Positions 4,883 to 5,024 of a stretch of DNA of 5,024 nt are shown one piece after another. The notes below the pieces were generated by a model. It did not search any database. It worked only from the letters and a program-made list of their open reading frames with translations, and was not told the DNA's origin. A program made the translations under genes and the position numbers. The DNA is from an uncultured Alphaproteobacteria bacterium (lineage in GTDB: Bacteria; Pseudomonadota; Alphaproteobacteria; CASFRQ01; SAAU01), in NCBI GenBank assembly GCA_949296785.1, contig CASFRQ010000193.1, positions 1 through 5,024 of the forward strand, read 5' to 3'. Within the stretch, counting starts at the first letter, position 1. Each line of letters starts with the position of its first letter.

Positions 4883-5024
4883 TTGTTAAAAAATAATAAA
4901 AATTATTCTATTTATCAAGTTTTATTTTTTATTTTTTACTATTTAAGGTATTTTTATAGAAAAAATAAAAGTTTTTTTAACGGTATTTAATTAAAGGATT
5001 TTCTTTTCTCCGGTAAAATAAACC
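4883..5024. other. Very AT-rich right edge without a visible gene
   Basis: This stretch is mostly runs of A and T. An AT-only dyad, TATTTTT (4949-4955) with AAAAATA (4961-4967), is followed by AAAGTTTTTTT. No start codon with a ribosome binding site is visible on either strand before the edge. It may be the promoter region of a gene beyond the window. Confidence 0.4.
4890..4918 (-). promoter_or_regulatory. Possible promoter of the minus-strand RNA
   Basis: TTGATA (4918-4913) and TATTTT (4895-4890) are spaced by exactly 17 bases and would start transcription near 4882, at the base of the 5' hairpin. The agreement of predicted start, 5' hairpin and terminator adds weight, but the surrounding DNA is almost pure A and T, where such matches arise easily. 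Confidence 0.38.

Overview
The window carries three complete genes on the + strand: ssb, gyrA and a secreted cyclophilin (ppiA-like). A divergent gene is clipped at the left edge, and the right end is a long AT-rich stretch with no sizeable gene. The source looks like an alphaproteobacterium with moderately GC coding DNA and very AT-rich spacers. The grounds are the ssb-gyrA-ppi neighbourhood, which I recall as typical of that class, and a helical insertion in the GyrA C-terminal domain of the kind I recall from rhizobial and Caulobacter GyrA. No species can be named; a host- or gut-associated lineage is only a guess from the AT-rich spacers.

Left part (1-192). A minus-strand reading frame starts at a TTG with a near-ideal Shine-Dalgarno sequence and runs off the window. 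Between it and ssb lie a run of A-tracts, a hairpin followed by a T-rich tract on the minus strand, and a perfect 8-bp inverted repeat ending 12 bases before the ssb start. This looks like a divergent promoter region with a possible operator.

Central part (193-4348). ssb encodes the single-stranded DNA-binding protein and is followed by a GC-rich hairpin. gyrA then has its own plausible leader and a GTG start preceded by a long match to the 16S rRNA tail. ppiA begins 11 bases after gyrA, and the gyrA stop codon lies inside its ribosome binding site, so the two are almost certainly co-transcribed. A strong intrinsic terminator closes the unit. SSB and gyrase serve DNA replication; the cyclophilin folds proteins outside the cytoplasm and is probably a positional rather than functional partner.

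Right part (4349-5024). No protein gene of normal size is visible. The best candidate for something new is a structured RNA of about 165 nt on the minus strand (about 4717-4882). It has a promoter-like sequence upstream, a 5' hairpin, a long imperfect closing stem, two internal hairpins and an intrinsic terminator. An internal segment can pair with the 5' arm of the terminator at least as well as the terminator pairs with itself, so the RNA could have two alternative folds. Left of it, 4478-4609 is a GC-richer island with dyads and a 27-codon open frame of unknown meaning.
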